From Litomosoides sigmodontis (taxonomy: Eukaryota; Nematoda; Chromadorea; Rhabditida; Onchocercidae), in the NCBI GenBank assembly GCA_963070105.1, contig OY718804.1:11051817-11115816 (forward strand): a stretch of 64,000 nt of DNA. The letters are read 5' to 3'. Positions within the stretch are counted from its first letter, which is position 1. Every line of letters starts with the position of its first letter. The notes under the pieces were generated by a model, which saw nothing but the letters and a program-made list of their open reading frames with translations, had not been told where the DNA came from and ran no database searches. Both the position numbers and the translations under genes were made by a program. This document shows positions 1 to 56,867 of the stretch, in pieces.

Positions 1-90
1 GTGCGTTGTCAGTTACGTCATTTTCGCTGTATTTTAATTTTTTTCTCTTTCTTACTTACACTCTCCCAATGAGTTATTTTCGGACTACAG

Positions 91-230
91 TGCTAATCAT
101 GATGATAGTGGTGGTGGAGGCAAAGCGTCTGCGTCCTTGAAGGCTATCTCTCTAAATTTGCATTTCAACTTCAACAATGAATTTGCGAGTGCGAGGAATC
201 GGTTAAATTCGGAGGGAAACGATTTTTTAG
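91..230 (+). CDS. Possible exon of an unknown product or alternative 5' exon (low confidence)
   Basis: An open frame runs through this stretch with no stop from 38 to 240 and with codon choice unlike the AT-rich surroundings: Asp-Asp-Ser, a four-Gly run, then a Lys/Ser/Leu-rich and Asn/Phe-rich part (LNLHFNFNNEFASARNRL). An acceptor-like ACTACAG ends at 90 and a GTGCAT donor follows 230, so it would enter in phase 2 and leave in phase 1. It could be an exon of the large + strand gene or of a gene upstream of the window. No family recognised. The donor is weak and there is no start codon in view, so this is a lead and not a call. Confidence 0.2.
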
Positions 231-243
231 GTGCATTTTTTTA

Positions 244-939
244 AAAAACAAAAGCGAAAATTGTTTCAAATATTCGAAAGTTTTCCTACCAACGACGGGA
301 AGTTTCTTCCTCTTTGTTTTTGTTTGGAGCAATCCACAAGGAGAAGGAGAAGAGAATAATCATCGAAAGAAGCGCTTTTCTCCAATTTTATTTCAAACCA
401 TCTCGTGACTTGCCTTTCGTACTTCCCGAGAAGATCGGGCAGTGCCGCAACAAAGCGGTAAGAAAGGAAGGATAGAGGTGTGAAAGGAATTATCGATTTG
501 CTTGATTAAATTATTACTCAATTTCAGTAATGCCGGAAGGATGTATGTCAAGTGTCACTGTGCGCTTCTACAACTTCATCCCTTATCTTAGAATACAAAC
601 GATAATTTAATTAATTACTCAATTAATTAACTGCGATTAACTCGATCAGCAACAGCTCCATTTCCCTTCTGGCCTTTTTTCGGATAGTTTTGAAAATTTT
701 CTCATTGAAGATCGATCAGTGTGATATCACTTCAGAGATGACTTGCCATGTTAACCTCCCCACTGCCCCTCTCCTTATCCTTCCTCCCACCACCTTTTCT
801 CCTCTTCACGTGCACTTTCTTGCAGAATTCAATCGTTGCTTGTTCATTCCTCTCCCTCCTTTCCGCACTCCTCTCCTATGCGCAGAAGAAAAACCTCAAA
901 CGTACTTCGTCAGGTAGAGCTGGCAGCAGCACTGCCGTG

Positions 940-970
<31 letters not shown>

Positions 971-1148
971 GGACAGACAGACGGACAAACAAGTGCGCGA
1001 AGATACACACCTCATGGGGAAAGTTTTTTTAAACTTTTTTCCTACTTACTATATTTTCCTATCCAGTGTGCTATTATTCCATTCCATATCCCATTTAGCT
1101 TATCGATCATTTAAATGATTAATTTCTTTCCTTTGTCGTCATTAGCAG
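244..1148. other. Non-coding spacer upstream of candidate exon 1
   Basis: AT-rich DNA with T-rich and CT-rich runs (about 745-880) and one (CA)14 tract. The short open frames here are pyrimidine-run or CA-repeat translations. It probably carries promoter or leader sequence of the gene that follows, but I see no defined element. Confidence 0.5.
940..990. repeat. (CA)14 followed by an ACGG/ACAG tract
   Basis: A CA dinucleotide run spans about 940-967 and continues into imperfect GACGGACAGACAG tetranucleotide repeats to about 990. Ordinary microsatellite. Confidence 0.9.
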
Positions 1149-1222
1149 GGGGATAAAAAAGGGATGACGAGAAGTTTGATAGACTTTCGTCTGCTCACCG
1201 CGGAGATGTGTGTGCGACAAGG

Positions 1223-44858
<43,636 letters not shown>

Positions 44859-44995
44859 CCTGATAATGCGCTTAATGAGAGAACTGATTTACTTTAAATA
44901 ACAGCAACAGAAAGACAAACCAGGTTCACACGTGGTTGAGAATGGAGAGGACGGTGATAGTATAATTTCCCATTTCCAGCAGACAGGTCTCTATG

Positions 44996-45001
44996 AATAA
45001 A
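44996..45001 (+). terminator. Poly(A) signal AATAAA of the AUTS2-like gene
   Basis: First AATAAA downstream of the stop at 44858, implying a 3' UTR of about 150-160 bases. A second AATAAA near 45715 could give a longer form. Confidence 0.6.
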
Positions 45002-45454
45002 AATACGCATAAAATTCATTCGATTCCGACAAATTACGGTCATTGATCTTTCACTAATTAACATCAGATAGGTTAACATGTTGGCATATAAACTTGTGAA
45101 ACGGGTAGTGAGCGGGTGGCCTTCAAAGAACCTATGACGTTGAAAATAGTATTTATTTGATTTTTGTGGCAATCCTTGAAATCATTGATCCTTATGATAC
45201 TTACCTTGTCGCAATGTTTATATGTTCAAATAATGAAGTGAAATCTGTGCTTTCATCGATTCTGTGTAAATTTCGCTTTGCTTCGTTTCATTTCATTTGT
45301 GCCCAATTTCCGAATCCATGAAACGGGTCATGAAACAACGATTCAAACTATTCAGTTTATTTTATTCTATTTCATAACAAATTTCACAAATCAGTCATAA
45401 CTATTCATCCCTTATTCGAGGAAAAAATTGATCAAAACTTGTTGTTGCATTGGT

Positions 45455-45538
45455 GATATTAGTAATAGTAGGAGTAGTAGTAATGAGAGTAATAGTAGCG
45501 GTAGTAGTAGTGGTAGTACTAGTAATAATAGCAGTAGC
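45455..45538. repeat. Imperfect (AGT)n triplet tract
   Basis: Degenerate AGT/TAG triplets with A and G substitutions. The Thr-rich open frame on the - strand is a translation of the repeat. Confidence 0.8.
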
Positions 45539-45937
45539 TGTCACTGTTTGACTGTTCAGTAATTTTAGCTCATTTCCTCCACACATACAGGAAGAAGTAC
45601 CAGAATTTGAAACGGAGTTAGGTAAAGTGAAACAAATAACACCACTTCATGCCATTCATCTATTTTACCAACTTCCATTCTCTTTTCGTACTTTCACGAC
45701 TAGATCCATTGAACAATAAAGATTTCAAGTCTTTTAAACTATGCTTAAGTGAACATATAACTATTAGAAAAAAGCAGATAACTTCCACGGTTTCAAGTTA
45801 CCAGGTTTTTTCTTATCAGCAACGATCAGTATAATTATGATCAGCGGAAAGGAATGAATAATCGACCAGATAATGAAAGCAGAAGTGAAAAACTGAAGCT
45901 TTTAGGTATTATGTTGGATGGAATTGATCCACGAATA

Positions 45938-46735
<798 letters not shown>

Positions 46736-47951
46736 TATGCTTTGCGCGAAGCAGTAAAAAGGATATCTGCACTATTACTTTGTTTACTCCGTTTATTTCT
46801 TTCCTAGTTTCAAAATTTTATTCCTAATTTGTTCCAAAAGTGTTTGTTATTTATTTTCGTTTCCGATTACAATTTCAAAAATATAATAATGGTACAGTCA
46901 GTTGATTTATTTCATTTATTTCAATTATGGAATTATGATGTGTATTTGTATCATATAATTCGGTTAGCTTGTTATGTTATTTTTGTTTTTTTCTTCCGCT
47001 AATTAAGTCCATTCTTTATTAACTTTGTCACTGTGTATATTGTGTTTCTTGTAGATTTTGCTCTTTCTACTTTTATTTTTTCCCATTTTATCGTTTCCAT
47101 AAAGTAAGCAAGTATATTACAGGTGGCCTCTCTTTGCAATATTTCACTTATTACTATATCAATTTTCTTGTCTTAAAACGAGGAAAACAAATAGAAAGAA
47201 AGGACAACATAAATTGAAAAGTTTTTCTTTCAAACATTTTCACTTTTTTTCGATAGGCTAATTTTATCCGTGGGTGGAAAGTGGAAATGTATCGAAAAGG
47301 AAACGAAAGTGCTTTATGAGATGCGGAAGGAAGAATGACGAGTGATTTGACTGATGTAAGGAATAGGAGAAAAAAAAGTGTTAAGCTATTAAGCTTAGTG
47401 GGATTTGAAATTTCAAATTTAGTTTTATGAAATTAGATTTTTTGTCCATCAAATGTTTCGGACAGCAACGGTTACGCTGACATCAAAAGTTTCTTCACTT
47501 GAACGATGGACGTTATGCTGGTTTCATTCCAACATCAGTTACTTGTCATTTTGAGTGGGGAAAGAAGAAATGGACTAGATTTGTGATTTGATTTTGCACT
47601 AGCAAATTATGCGTTTGAAATGCTGGGAAAATGATTTTGTGCTAGGATGGTCAGTGAAGCCTATTTATTTGTCTGGCCGTAGCATGTCATGCGTCTTCCT
47701 TCAAGCTCTACGGTAAAAATGAATTGAAATAGAAAAGCAGTCCTTCACAATGTTTATTTATTTAGTTATTAAAAAAAAAAGCTGAAAGTGTACTTCATTT
47801 TGTACTGTACATACCTAAATGTATAAATGAAACAGGTCTTTAGAGAAGTTGGGGTCCTTTTTTGAGATTGGTTGCATTTGAAACACAGGCTTCATTAATC
47901 ACCTAGGAATGATGATCGACACAGGAAACAAACGATTTGATCAATCAACTG

Positions 47952-47957
47952 ATTTAT
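47952..47957 (-). terminator. Poly(A) signal of UBL3 homologue
   Basis: AATAAA on the - strand (TTTATT on +) 46-51 bases beyond the UBL3 stop, at the normal distance for a short nematode 3' UTR. Confidence 0.65.
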
Positions 47958-48002
47958 TCCACATAAAATGGTCTTCCGAGAATTTTAGCGCCTCTGAAAT
48001 TT

Positions 48003-48055
48003 CTATGATGGGCAGCACCGGAAGCACGTGTTACGCTTCATTTTCTTCAGATTAT
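48003..48055 (-). CDS. ubl3: UBL3 homologue, exon 4 (C-terminal lipidation tail)
   Basis: Acceptor GATTTTTCAG (reverse strand) joins in phase 1 to give DNLKKMKRNTCFRCCPS and TAG. Short, basic, Cys-rich, of the right length for a UBL3 tail, and followed by AATAAA. Chosen by phase, acceptor quality and position; no cDNA support can be given, and a different terminal exon further down is possible. Confidence 0.65.
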
Positions 48056-49810
48056 CTGAAAAATCAATGTCCTTCTTGTTTGCAAATTTTCCGATAAAAA
48101 TTCCGTGAAACAAATGAATGTTCAAGCAAGAAAAGTGCAGCGGTGCATCATTATTTTGATATAAAAAGAGAGCATGTTTGGCTTGGTTGTGTCAGAATAT
48201 TATTGGAATAGTAATTTTAGATAATATCTGTTGGTACTTATTAATTTCCGGCAATTTAATCATATCGGTCGGTAATTACGTTTTATTTACTATCACTGAG
48301 TAATACTACTGCTGCTGCTGCTACTACTGCTACCATTCCATAGAAACCCCTCAAATGAGTGAGTGGTTTGACAATACATAGTCCTTGCGCTTTTTAAACT
48401 CCCCCGTCTTACTCGCTTAAAAAAATCTCTGAATTAATAAGGAGTAGATCGAAGATTTATTCATTAGGCTTTTCCTTAATTGGATTGCCGACCTAATTCA
48501 GTCTGTCAATAGTCTAAGCAGTAAGGCAAAAAGGATTTGTTGAAAAAATAAGTTCATAATGTGCAATCACCCTTTTTTCTTGCTAATTTGATAATTAGGA
48601 AACGGGTTGCAAAACTCTACACCACATTATCAATGTTAGCATCATTCTCTTACTGTTAATGTGAAGAGGAAAAAAAGAATCTTAAAATCCATAATATTTC
48701 AATGAGCTCTTTTTCCTTTTGGGGAAAGAGAGAAAAAAAGAAGTCATTTCCATTGTATTAGGAAAGAGAGAGAAAGAATATGAATGAGTGCTTACCATTG
48801 GTACTTGATTCAGGTAAATTTTCACGGGTAACAAGATGCATAACCGCCGTCTTACCAATCGGTAATGATAATGCGCCAAGGGTAACACTACCATGTAAAA
48901 AACGACCATGATAAATTAATTTTAGCATTGATGATGAATTTACGCGTTCATCACTCCATTCTGGAAAAATCAACTTTTCAAAAGAAATTTTTTGCATTAT
49001 TTAGAACGCTATTTAGCATTAGATTCTTTAAAATGAATGGATTAGTTGATCGTAACAAGATCTAATTAATTAGCCACTTAATGTTTTCCTCTTTATTTTA
49101 TGCTACAAAAGGCTGTACTGCTCTTTTTTATAAAAGATTATCAATAATTTTAACGATTCCACTAATAAAGACACCATTTATAACAGTTATTCGTCCATCG
49201 TTTCATACGGAATTGATTAATTTAATGTTGTAATTTCAAGATTTGTCGATACGATAAAATTACTTAGAGAAAATTAAGAAAATAACATACCGTCAGGCCA
49301 ATTGTCAAAGACATATTGGGTTATATCAAGTGCTGAGAAATTTGATGCTAACTGAAATTCCTTTGTTTTACCACTTACTAAGATCAATCGCAAATTTATC
49401 TGCAAATGAATTATTATTCACGTTTGATGTGAAGAAAGAAAGTAAAAAACTACATGAAAAATGCACGTTTGACAAATAAAACTTGGGAATTTTGCGTGAA
49501 TTTTAAACAAGACAAAACTTACTAAATTCTTGGAATTACTCCTAATACATTAACTCTTACTGCTTCAACAATAATAATTTTGTTGTATAAAGATTTCCGA
49601 GAAATAACGATGCAAATACTCCCAAATATGATTTAGTTACAGTACTACCTTAAAATTTTCCATTCATATTTATATGCTTATGAAAATTAGTACTTTCACA
49701 GGATTGTGATTTTTTTTAATACAAATTTTTCAAGAACAAAAACTTACAGCATCAGCACTGGGAAGATTATGGTCAAATTTTCCGGCCGCGGATGTTGGCG
49801 GAATCGCCAT
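48003..49810 (-). CDS. ubl3: UBL3 homologue, membrane-anchored ubiquitin-fold protein (4 exons, complete)
   Basis: Exons on the - strand: 49810-49748, 49399-49291, 48960-48796, 48055-48003; 390 bases, 129 residues plus stop, all phases matching. Human UBL3 is 117 residues. The order of conserved blocks fits UBL3/MUB: NLRLILVSGKTKEF, then VFDNWPDEWSDERV, then LKLIYHGRFLHGSVTLGAL and GKTAVMHLVTRENLPE, a beta-grasp fold without the di-glycine tail of ubiquitin. UBL3 proteins are prenylated at a C-terminal cysteine and sort cargo at the plasma membrane and into extracellular vesicles. Here the last exon gives a basic KKMKR stretch and ends C-x-x-CCPS, so cysteines are present but the final tetrapeptide is not the usual CVIL type. 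A trans-splice acceptor lies 17 bases upstream of the ATG. Nothing suggests an operon. Confidence 0.92.
48056..48795. other. UBL3 intron 3
   Basis: 740 bases of AT-rich sequence with a small CTG/CTA triplet run near 48308-48335. Introns 1 (49400-49747) and 2 (48961-49290) hold nothing recognisable. Confidence 0.7.
48796..48960 (-). CDS. ubl3: UBL3 homologue, exon 3
   Basis: Acceptor TTTTTCCAG, donor GTAAGCA, phase 1 in and out. The core LKLIYHGRFLHGSVTLGAL and GKTAVMHLVTRENLPE match UBL3 closely. The frame also opens at an ATG just upstream of the acceptor, which is intronic. Confidence 0.95.
49291..49399 (-). CDS. ubl3: UBL3 homologue, exon 2
   Basis: Acceptor ATTTGCAG, donor GTATGTT, phase 0 in and 1 out. 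Carries strand 1-2 of the fold (INLRLILVSGKTKEFQLASN) and the helix ending TQYVFDNWPD, the conserved Asn-Trp-Pro of the family. Confidence 0.92.
49748..49810 (-). CDS. ubl3: UBL3 homologue, exon 1
   Basis: ATG at 49810-49808 (reverse). Codes MAIPPTSAAGKFDHNLPSAD plus Ala, phase 0 out, donor GTAAGTT. The N-terminal extension before the ubiquitin fold is longer than in most homologues and Ala/Pro/Ser-rich. Confidence 0.85.
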
Positions 49811-49823
49811 CCGGCAATCCGCA

Positions 49824-49837
49824 GACCCTAAAAAATG
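49824..49837 (-). promoter_or_regulatory. Putative spliced-leader acceptor of UBL3
   Basis: On the - strand ATTTTTTAG ends at 49828, 17 bases before the ATG, with no upstream donor needed for coding. Typical position for nematode SL trans-splicing. Confidence 0.55.
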
Positions 49838-50949
49838 TCTGCATGCCAATTTAGTCTTGCCACATGTAATTTTAAGCTAGAATATTTAATACTTACAGTT
49901 AATGATATATCATTAAATAGAACTAAACATAACATACTCAAGCCTCACTGCTCATCTTGGGCCATTCATTTCTAAATAATATAGAAGGAAAACTGGGTGG
50001 TTATAAGTAAGCTAATTAAAAAATGATATTAGCGCAGACTAACGAGTCAATCAAGCATTAAAGCAAAATTGAATTAATTAATGAAGAAGTGAGTAGTAAA
50101 TGAATTCTAACGTTTCGAATTTGATAAATTGAACAAAGAGGGTAATTAGATTCAGTACGAATATTTCAGTCAGGAATATTCATTCTTAAGTACGTTGCGA
50201 CTGTATGATATCATCAATTAAGTGATCACCTATATCACCTGAATGTATTCTGAAATCGCAGTGAATAATTTTGATGTATTCAGCGAAAATCTATTTCAGA
50301 ATGAGAAGCAGGTAATATGAATGACTAATAAATAATACTGCAAAAATTAATAAGTCAGTCATTAAGCAGATAAATTAAAGTGAGCAAATCTAGACATTAT
50401 TCGATAAGCTATCCGTAATTTGCGTGAAGTTATATGTGAAATGTGTTACCAGGGAGAAAGTATACCAAATGTTTTACTCAAATAAATGAGTGACGGAAAA
50501 CTGATGTTAATGTAAACAGCATGAGTGAAAATACTCTGAGGTAAATTAAATGTTCTGTAAAAAAGAAAAAAGTGGTTAACCGTCTGTTTTTATCCGTACA
50601 ATCTGAAATGGAGAAATGCAAAAATTAACAAATAGCAACATTTAACGAGTTCATTTTCACCTGTAATCTACGAGATGTGACATGACTTCGGATTTAGTTC
50701 GTTCATTTGCTAACTTTCTACTTCTTTCTTTCTACCTTTAATCGAACAAACGATTAGTGTTACTTGACAACTTTAATATCTCCTTGATTTCCTTCATAAA
50801 TTTAATATTTCTATTCCCTTCATATTTCATTGTTTCTTCGCCAATATTGATTAATTTTCATGTTTTCTACAATTTTTTCATTTCTCTAAAAAAGTAAACA
50901 AAAGTGTTTACACACAATAATTGCCGGTCTGTTGCTGACGTTTCACAGA

Positions 50950-50985
50950 CACGCACACGCACACGCACACACACACACACACACA
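50950..50985. repeat. (CA)n microsatellite with CACG interruptions
   Basis: ACGCACACGC repeats leading into pure CA to 50985. Confidence 0.9.
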
Positions 50986-52223
50986 AATGGAGGGCGAGAT
51001 ATTAAATCAATGATCTATTATTGATTTTCAGTTCTTTCATTTAAAGCAAAATTAAATTTCAGAAGTTTGAATATCCTAACTGAAATGAAGGAAATTCTAC
51101 GTATGTGTGTATCATTGAAGTTCCAATGTAATAAAACTTTCAAGTGCACTTCCTAAGTGTACACTTCCTGATTTGGCGTAAATGATTTGAATTCTATTAC
51201 ATTAGAGTGGACAGAATTAAGTAGGAAAGCTGTGATAGAGAATAGAAACGGAGTGAAGTGAGTGGAATTGATGGAATAATAAGACTTAATTAATCTGATC
51301 AAAAATGAAACAATGCGAAATTAAAATGAACTGAGCAATGAAAGGGATTAATGAGAGGAGTCGAATTAAAACTAAACTAGGTAGACCAATTAGCTACAAC
51401 AGCAATTGATGTATTGAATTGAGTTCAAATAAAGTAAGCGAGAAGCAGACAGATAACTAACGGATATTAATAAAAGGTTTAATTGGAAGTCAAAGTCAAA
51501 TTAGGGGTAGATAAATCAATTATTCATGATAAGGTCAACATCTTCAGAAAAACTGCGTATGGTCACCATGAATGTAACTTACGAAATGATTATTTCACTG
51601 CAAATAATAATTTCGTCACTCCGCTCAAAGTCCAACTGATACAATTGGAAATAATTCACCGAAAGGGTAACACTTCGATACGTTAACTTTTCTGAAAATG
51701 AATAATTGAATGGACTGAGATATAATTCAGTTACATAACTGACGCTTATAACTTACCCCTTCCAAGTACATTGTTGTGAAAAAAGCAAATTTAAATTCGT
51801 TTAATAGCATAAGTGTTAAGGGTTAACAACGAACGTAATGCATAAATTTCACTCATCCAACGTATTTTCATGTAATGCAATCTACTGCAAGCAAGAAACA
51901 ACGAAGGAAAAGAATAAAAAATTCATTTAACCAATTAATGTACTAAACCAACTTCTCTTGTAACACCACTTATTCGCTGTTTCCATCATTTAACATTATG
52001 AACTATGCTAATTACTTTCTTCAATAAAATTGCTTACCTACATACGTCATAAATATTTATCGTATTTCACGTACGTGTCGAGGGTAATTTTCGAGGATCA
52101 TTTAATTCACATTAAACACCATATTGCTTAAATATTTGATGGAAAACAGACTAGCACACTCTTCCTCCCTTCCTCACTCCTATTCAACGACTAACGTCAA
52201 TGAAAAATCGATCGTTAATTTTA

Positions 52224-52394
52224 TTGGTTGGTCGGTTGGTTGGTTGGTTGGTTGGTTGGTTGGTTGGTTGGTTGGTTGGTTGGTTGGTTGGGTTGGTTGG
52301 TTGGGTTGGGTTGGGTTGGTTGGTTGGGTTGGGTTGGTTGGTTGGGTTGGTTGGTTGGGTTGGTTGGGTTGGTTGGTTAGGTTGGTTGGTTGGT
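52224..52394 (+). repeat. (TTGG)n/(TTGGG)n array, G-rich on + strand
   Basis: About 171 bases: pure TTGG tetranucleotides in the first third, then irregularly alternating TTGG and TTGGG units. It is not the nematode telomere repeat TTAGGC. The open frame of Trp-Leu-Val-Gly repeats is the repeat translated. G tracts of two to three on one strand could form G-quadruplexes. Confidence 0.95.
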
Positions 52395-53195
52395 CGATTC
52401 GAATTTCAAATTTTCAAATGACAACAACAACATATGGACAGACAGACAAACGGGCATATATGATATGACATTATGTGTAGAAATAATCATCGGAAGGTGC
52501 ACACATCCGCAACGCATACTCGAATGATTTTATTTGAAAGAATTAAATGGAATAGAGGAACGGGAAATCGAATTATCGAATGGTGAGATCGATGAAAAAA
52601 AAAGATGCGAGCGATCGGTTGAGGAATGGGTGGATTAATCGTTGAACAGGAAACTTCCTGTGAAGTTCACAATCCATCATACACTGTGTTCGCTACTTGT
52701 TAGCAACAGCAATAATAGCTGATTATATTAATTTCATTTTGGAAGAGATGAAATGAAGGAAGGCGCAAGCAGAAACGTTCACTAATTCGTTTGATTCCGC
52801 TTCAAAACAAACTAATGATTTTGAACAGTTCTGGGAAAGAACCATTCTAAATGCTAGCGCAAAGGAAAGGGTGAAAATACACGGAAAAGGAAGTAGAAGC
52901 AAATAATGCTTTTTTTCACAAAAAAATTCAGTATTCAGTACACATACACACCCACACGCATACATACATACACGCACGTACTACGCACACGTGAGGGGTG
53001 AAAGGGTTGAAAAGTCTTAGAATTTGTCAGTTTTTTCTTCCATGCATTCCAATTTTTTTATAAATAGTTTACATTTTACTGAAATAAATTTGCTATAAGT
53101 AAGGGAAAGTTAAGAAATAGCAAGTCTTCAAACTCTCGTAAATTTAATGGCAGGAAAAGGGTCAAATTCGCTATTTTGCTGATTGTTCTTGAAGT

Positions 53196-54096
53196 ATGTC
53201 AACTCTTGACATTTCAATGGTTTGTAATGAAATGATCAAATGGGAAGAAATATTGCTAGAACAGAGAGAGAGAGAGAGAGAGGAAAGAAAGAAGGAAGGC
53301 ATAGTGAACGAATGTCGCAACACATCAAATTTACGAGAATCACCTTTTTTGCTGAAAAGACATTCGGAATGTGAGGATCCGGAAACAATAACAGAAAAGG
53401 TAAGGAGAACCAAGAGATTTTCTTACTTTTTTCATGTCTATATTTTTAGGAAGGAAAATACTTCTCGTTTATTTTAACCAATTGTCTTTCCATATTTCGT
53501 TCATCAAATTCTAATTCTGTTTTCACTTCTCATTCCTTTTCCTCTCCTAACTGACTTTCATGTTCTAATTGCATTCAAACTCACTGATCACTCACATTTC
53601 AATGGGAATTGAGGAAAGGAATTACTTAAAAGAAAAAAGTGACAATAATAATTAAGCAAAAAATGGCAATTCTGAAAGAAATGCAAAACTAAATGAAAAA
53701 TAGGAGGAAAAGGAAAAAAATTTATTTTTTCGTCTTTGCAAAATAAATGTTCAACTAAAATCTAAAAACCAACACATTAATGGAATTGCTGGACGCTAAG
53801 GGATGTTGCTTAATCGGCAATATGTGACACTTAATAAATAGGATGCATGCAACCATACTTATGCTAATGAATGGTTCACCAAATTAATACTAAACTAAAA
53901 AAGAGGAAAAATTGACATTTAATTTTAGACAGGTGGAAGAAAAAAATTGTCAGCCTATCAACCATTAATACGGTTCTCTGTTACGGCTTATGTTACAATG
54001 GTACCGCTGGTATCTGTCATGAAATTTTTCTATTCATCCATACTTTTTAAGGCATCTAAGCAGAATCTATTACAGAGAAGGCAAAATTTATTTTAG
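53196..54096 (+). CDS. Small two-exon orphan gene with hydrophobic C-terminal half
   Basis: Exon 1 (53196-53399) begins with ATG after an in-frame stop and ends GAAAAG before a strong GTAAGG donor; exon 2 (53929-54096) follows TTTAATTTTAG in matching phase 0 and ends in TAG; an AATAAA sits 53 bases later. Product 123 residues: WEEILLEQREREREERKKEG (partly from a GA tract), a Cys/Glu segment HSECEDPETITEK, then KLSAYQPLIRFSVTAYVTMV and a hydrophobic/aromatic stretch to KASKQNLLQRRQNLF. One possible membrane segment. No family recognised. The gene model rests on splice signals, phase and poly(A) signal. Exon 1 could extend further upstream by an unseen exon. Confidence 0.45.
53400..53928. other. 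Intron of the small orphan gene
   Basis: 529 bases, AT-rich, no element seen. Confidence 0.4.
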
Positions 54097-54148
54097 TGGA
54101 AAGAATAAGCCCAAAACTTTTATGCAACAACACTTATCCACCTCGCAC

Positions 54149-54154
54149 AATAAA
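54149..54154 (+). terminator. Poly(A) signal AATAAA of the small orphan gene
   Basis: First AATAAA after the TAG at 54096, at a usual nematode spacing. Confidence 0.4.
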
Positions 54155-55117
54155 AATATTGATTGGATTTTTTTCTTAATGATTTATCGCTGTGATTCTT
54201 ATCATTATCACTGTTGTTATTTATTGACGGCAATTTTTGTTATTATTGTGGCTCTTGCTGATTAAATCCATTTGTAATTGCTTTGATAATACAAAATATT
54301 CCCTCCATGTAACAGCATGAGAGACTTTCTGCTCATTATTTGCAGATTCGAATATTTGGATCACCCGGTAATTTGTGCTCGAGCATTTAACTAATTAATT
54401 ATTAAAACCTTCCTGGAATACTCCGTAATTAGCAAACGTCCAAAGCGTTGGCTTTCTTCAATGAGACAAAACGAAATACTCTCTAATTACCTGATAGTCA
54501 ATTAATTAGAATATTCCCAATGCGGCCAGAATTTCCGACTACTTCATAATTTTCATTACTGACGCGATCTACTTTTTTATATAAAAAAGGTATCTTGCAA
54601 ACCAAAAGATTAGGGCACAATGTTATGGCATCAAAATATTAGACGACAAACACAAAAGCAAACATTTTCCCAAGCACTAAGAAAAGTGATAACAAAAAAG
54701 GAAAGAACGGGCAAGTCAAAGCATACGATGGATGATGAACAACATGAGGGAACAATGAACATTTGTCGGTATTGTAGAACAAAATGTTTAAAGGAGAAAT
54801 TAAACAGCCATATCATTGTGAAGTTATCCTTAAAATTTTGCAGAGAAGATAAAAAGAAAATACACGCATTTTTACTCAAGTTAAAATCAACGCTGCTAAC
54901 ATTACCACTTCAAGTTTTTCTTATCCCACCACCCCGACATTGTCACGTTTTTCTCCACGGATGCACCACTTGAATAGGTACTTCAATAACCAGTAGTTGT
55001 AAAGCTAAAGGCTATCCTTTAGAACTAGTAAAGTGATGTATACATGGAAATAAAATTTAAGCAGGTATATTTCAGCTCACAGTTACCTTATCAGCTAAAT
55101 TTTAATAATTTTATGAT

Positions 55118-56219
<1,102 letters not shown>

Positions 56220-56803
56220 TACATTGATCAGTTTTTCTCGTCAAATTCTTAGTTATAATTAATAGTAACGAAATTACAACAATGAAAGATATGAATTGAT
56301 TAGATTAATAAAATTTCAATTCATGTAGGAATGAAATGAACGATGAAACCGGATTTATTTGTATTTATCTGAACAATGAAAGAAGAAGTGTTAATGAGAA
56401 GCTAATTGGCGACGACATTTTTGTAAAATCATTAACTTACATTGAAGTCGTATAAATGAGGTGAAGTGAAAAAGAAGCAAAACTAGAAATAAGGGGAATT
56501 TATCAGGAATGATTTGAAAATTCATCATAAATATTGCGGGAATTTTTAGCGATTGCTCTCCCGAATAATAAATTTGAAACTGGGAAGAGGGTGATTCTTT
56601 GTTTACAAGGATTTGTCTCTGCAAAGTACAAGCAAAATTTTGAATATGCCTTTCTCTTTGCCTTTCTCTTACGCCTGAACATGCTCTTACGTCTCCTACG
56701 TTCTTACGATATGGTTAAGCAAGAAAAAGCGAAGGAGAAAAAACTGACTTCGGAATGAATATATTAAAATAATCTTGTTATTCTCATTTCTGGGCTTTGA
56801 AGT

Positions 56804-56867
56804 GTAGTGTAATGCCATCCCAAAATTATTAATCAATAGGTAGTGTAATGCCATCCCAAAATTATTA
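56804..56867. repeat. 28-bp direct duplication, 8-bp spacer
   Basis: 56804-56831 and 56840-56867 are identical (GTAGTGTAATGCCATCCCAA followed by AATTATTA). Period 36. Recent local duplication; no gene nearby. Confidence 0.9.

Larger units (their letters stand above)
49838..53195. other. Intergenic AT-rich region
   Basis: Upstream of UBL3 (its promoter side) and of the small gene at 53196. Contains a CA tract (50950-50985) and the TTGG array. Open frames such as 51483-51686 show no family, no splice context and AT-driven composition. Confidence 0.5.

Noticed and set aside
52124..52468. Open frames of Trp-Leu-Val-Gly repeats
   Set aside because: Direct translation of the TTGG/TTGGG array; no start context, splice or poly(A) support.
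54620..54973. 117-codon + strand frame with a CRYCRTKC motif suggestive of a zinc finger
   Set aside because: No further zinc ligands in register, no clear splice or poly(A) context, and composition like the AT-rich spacer. Likely chance.
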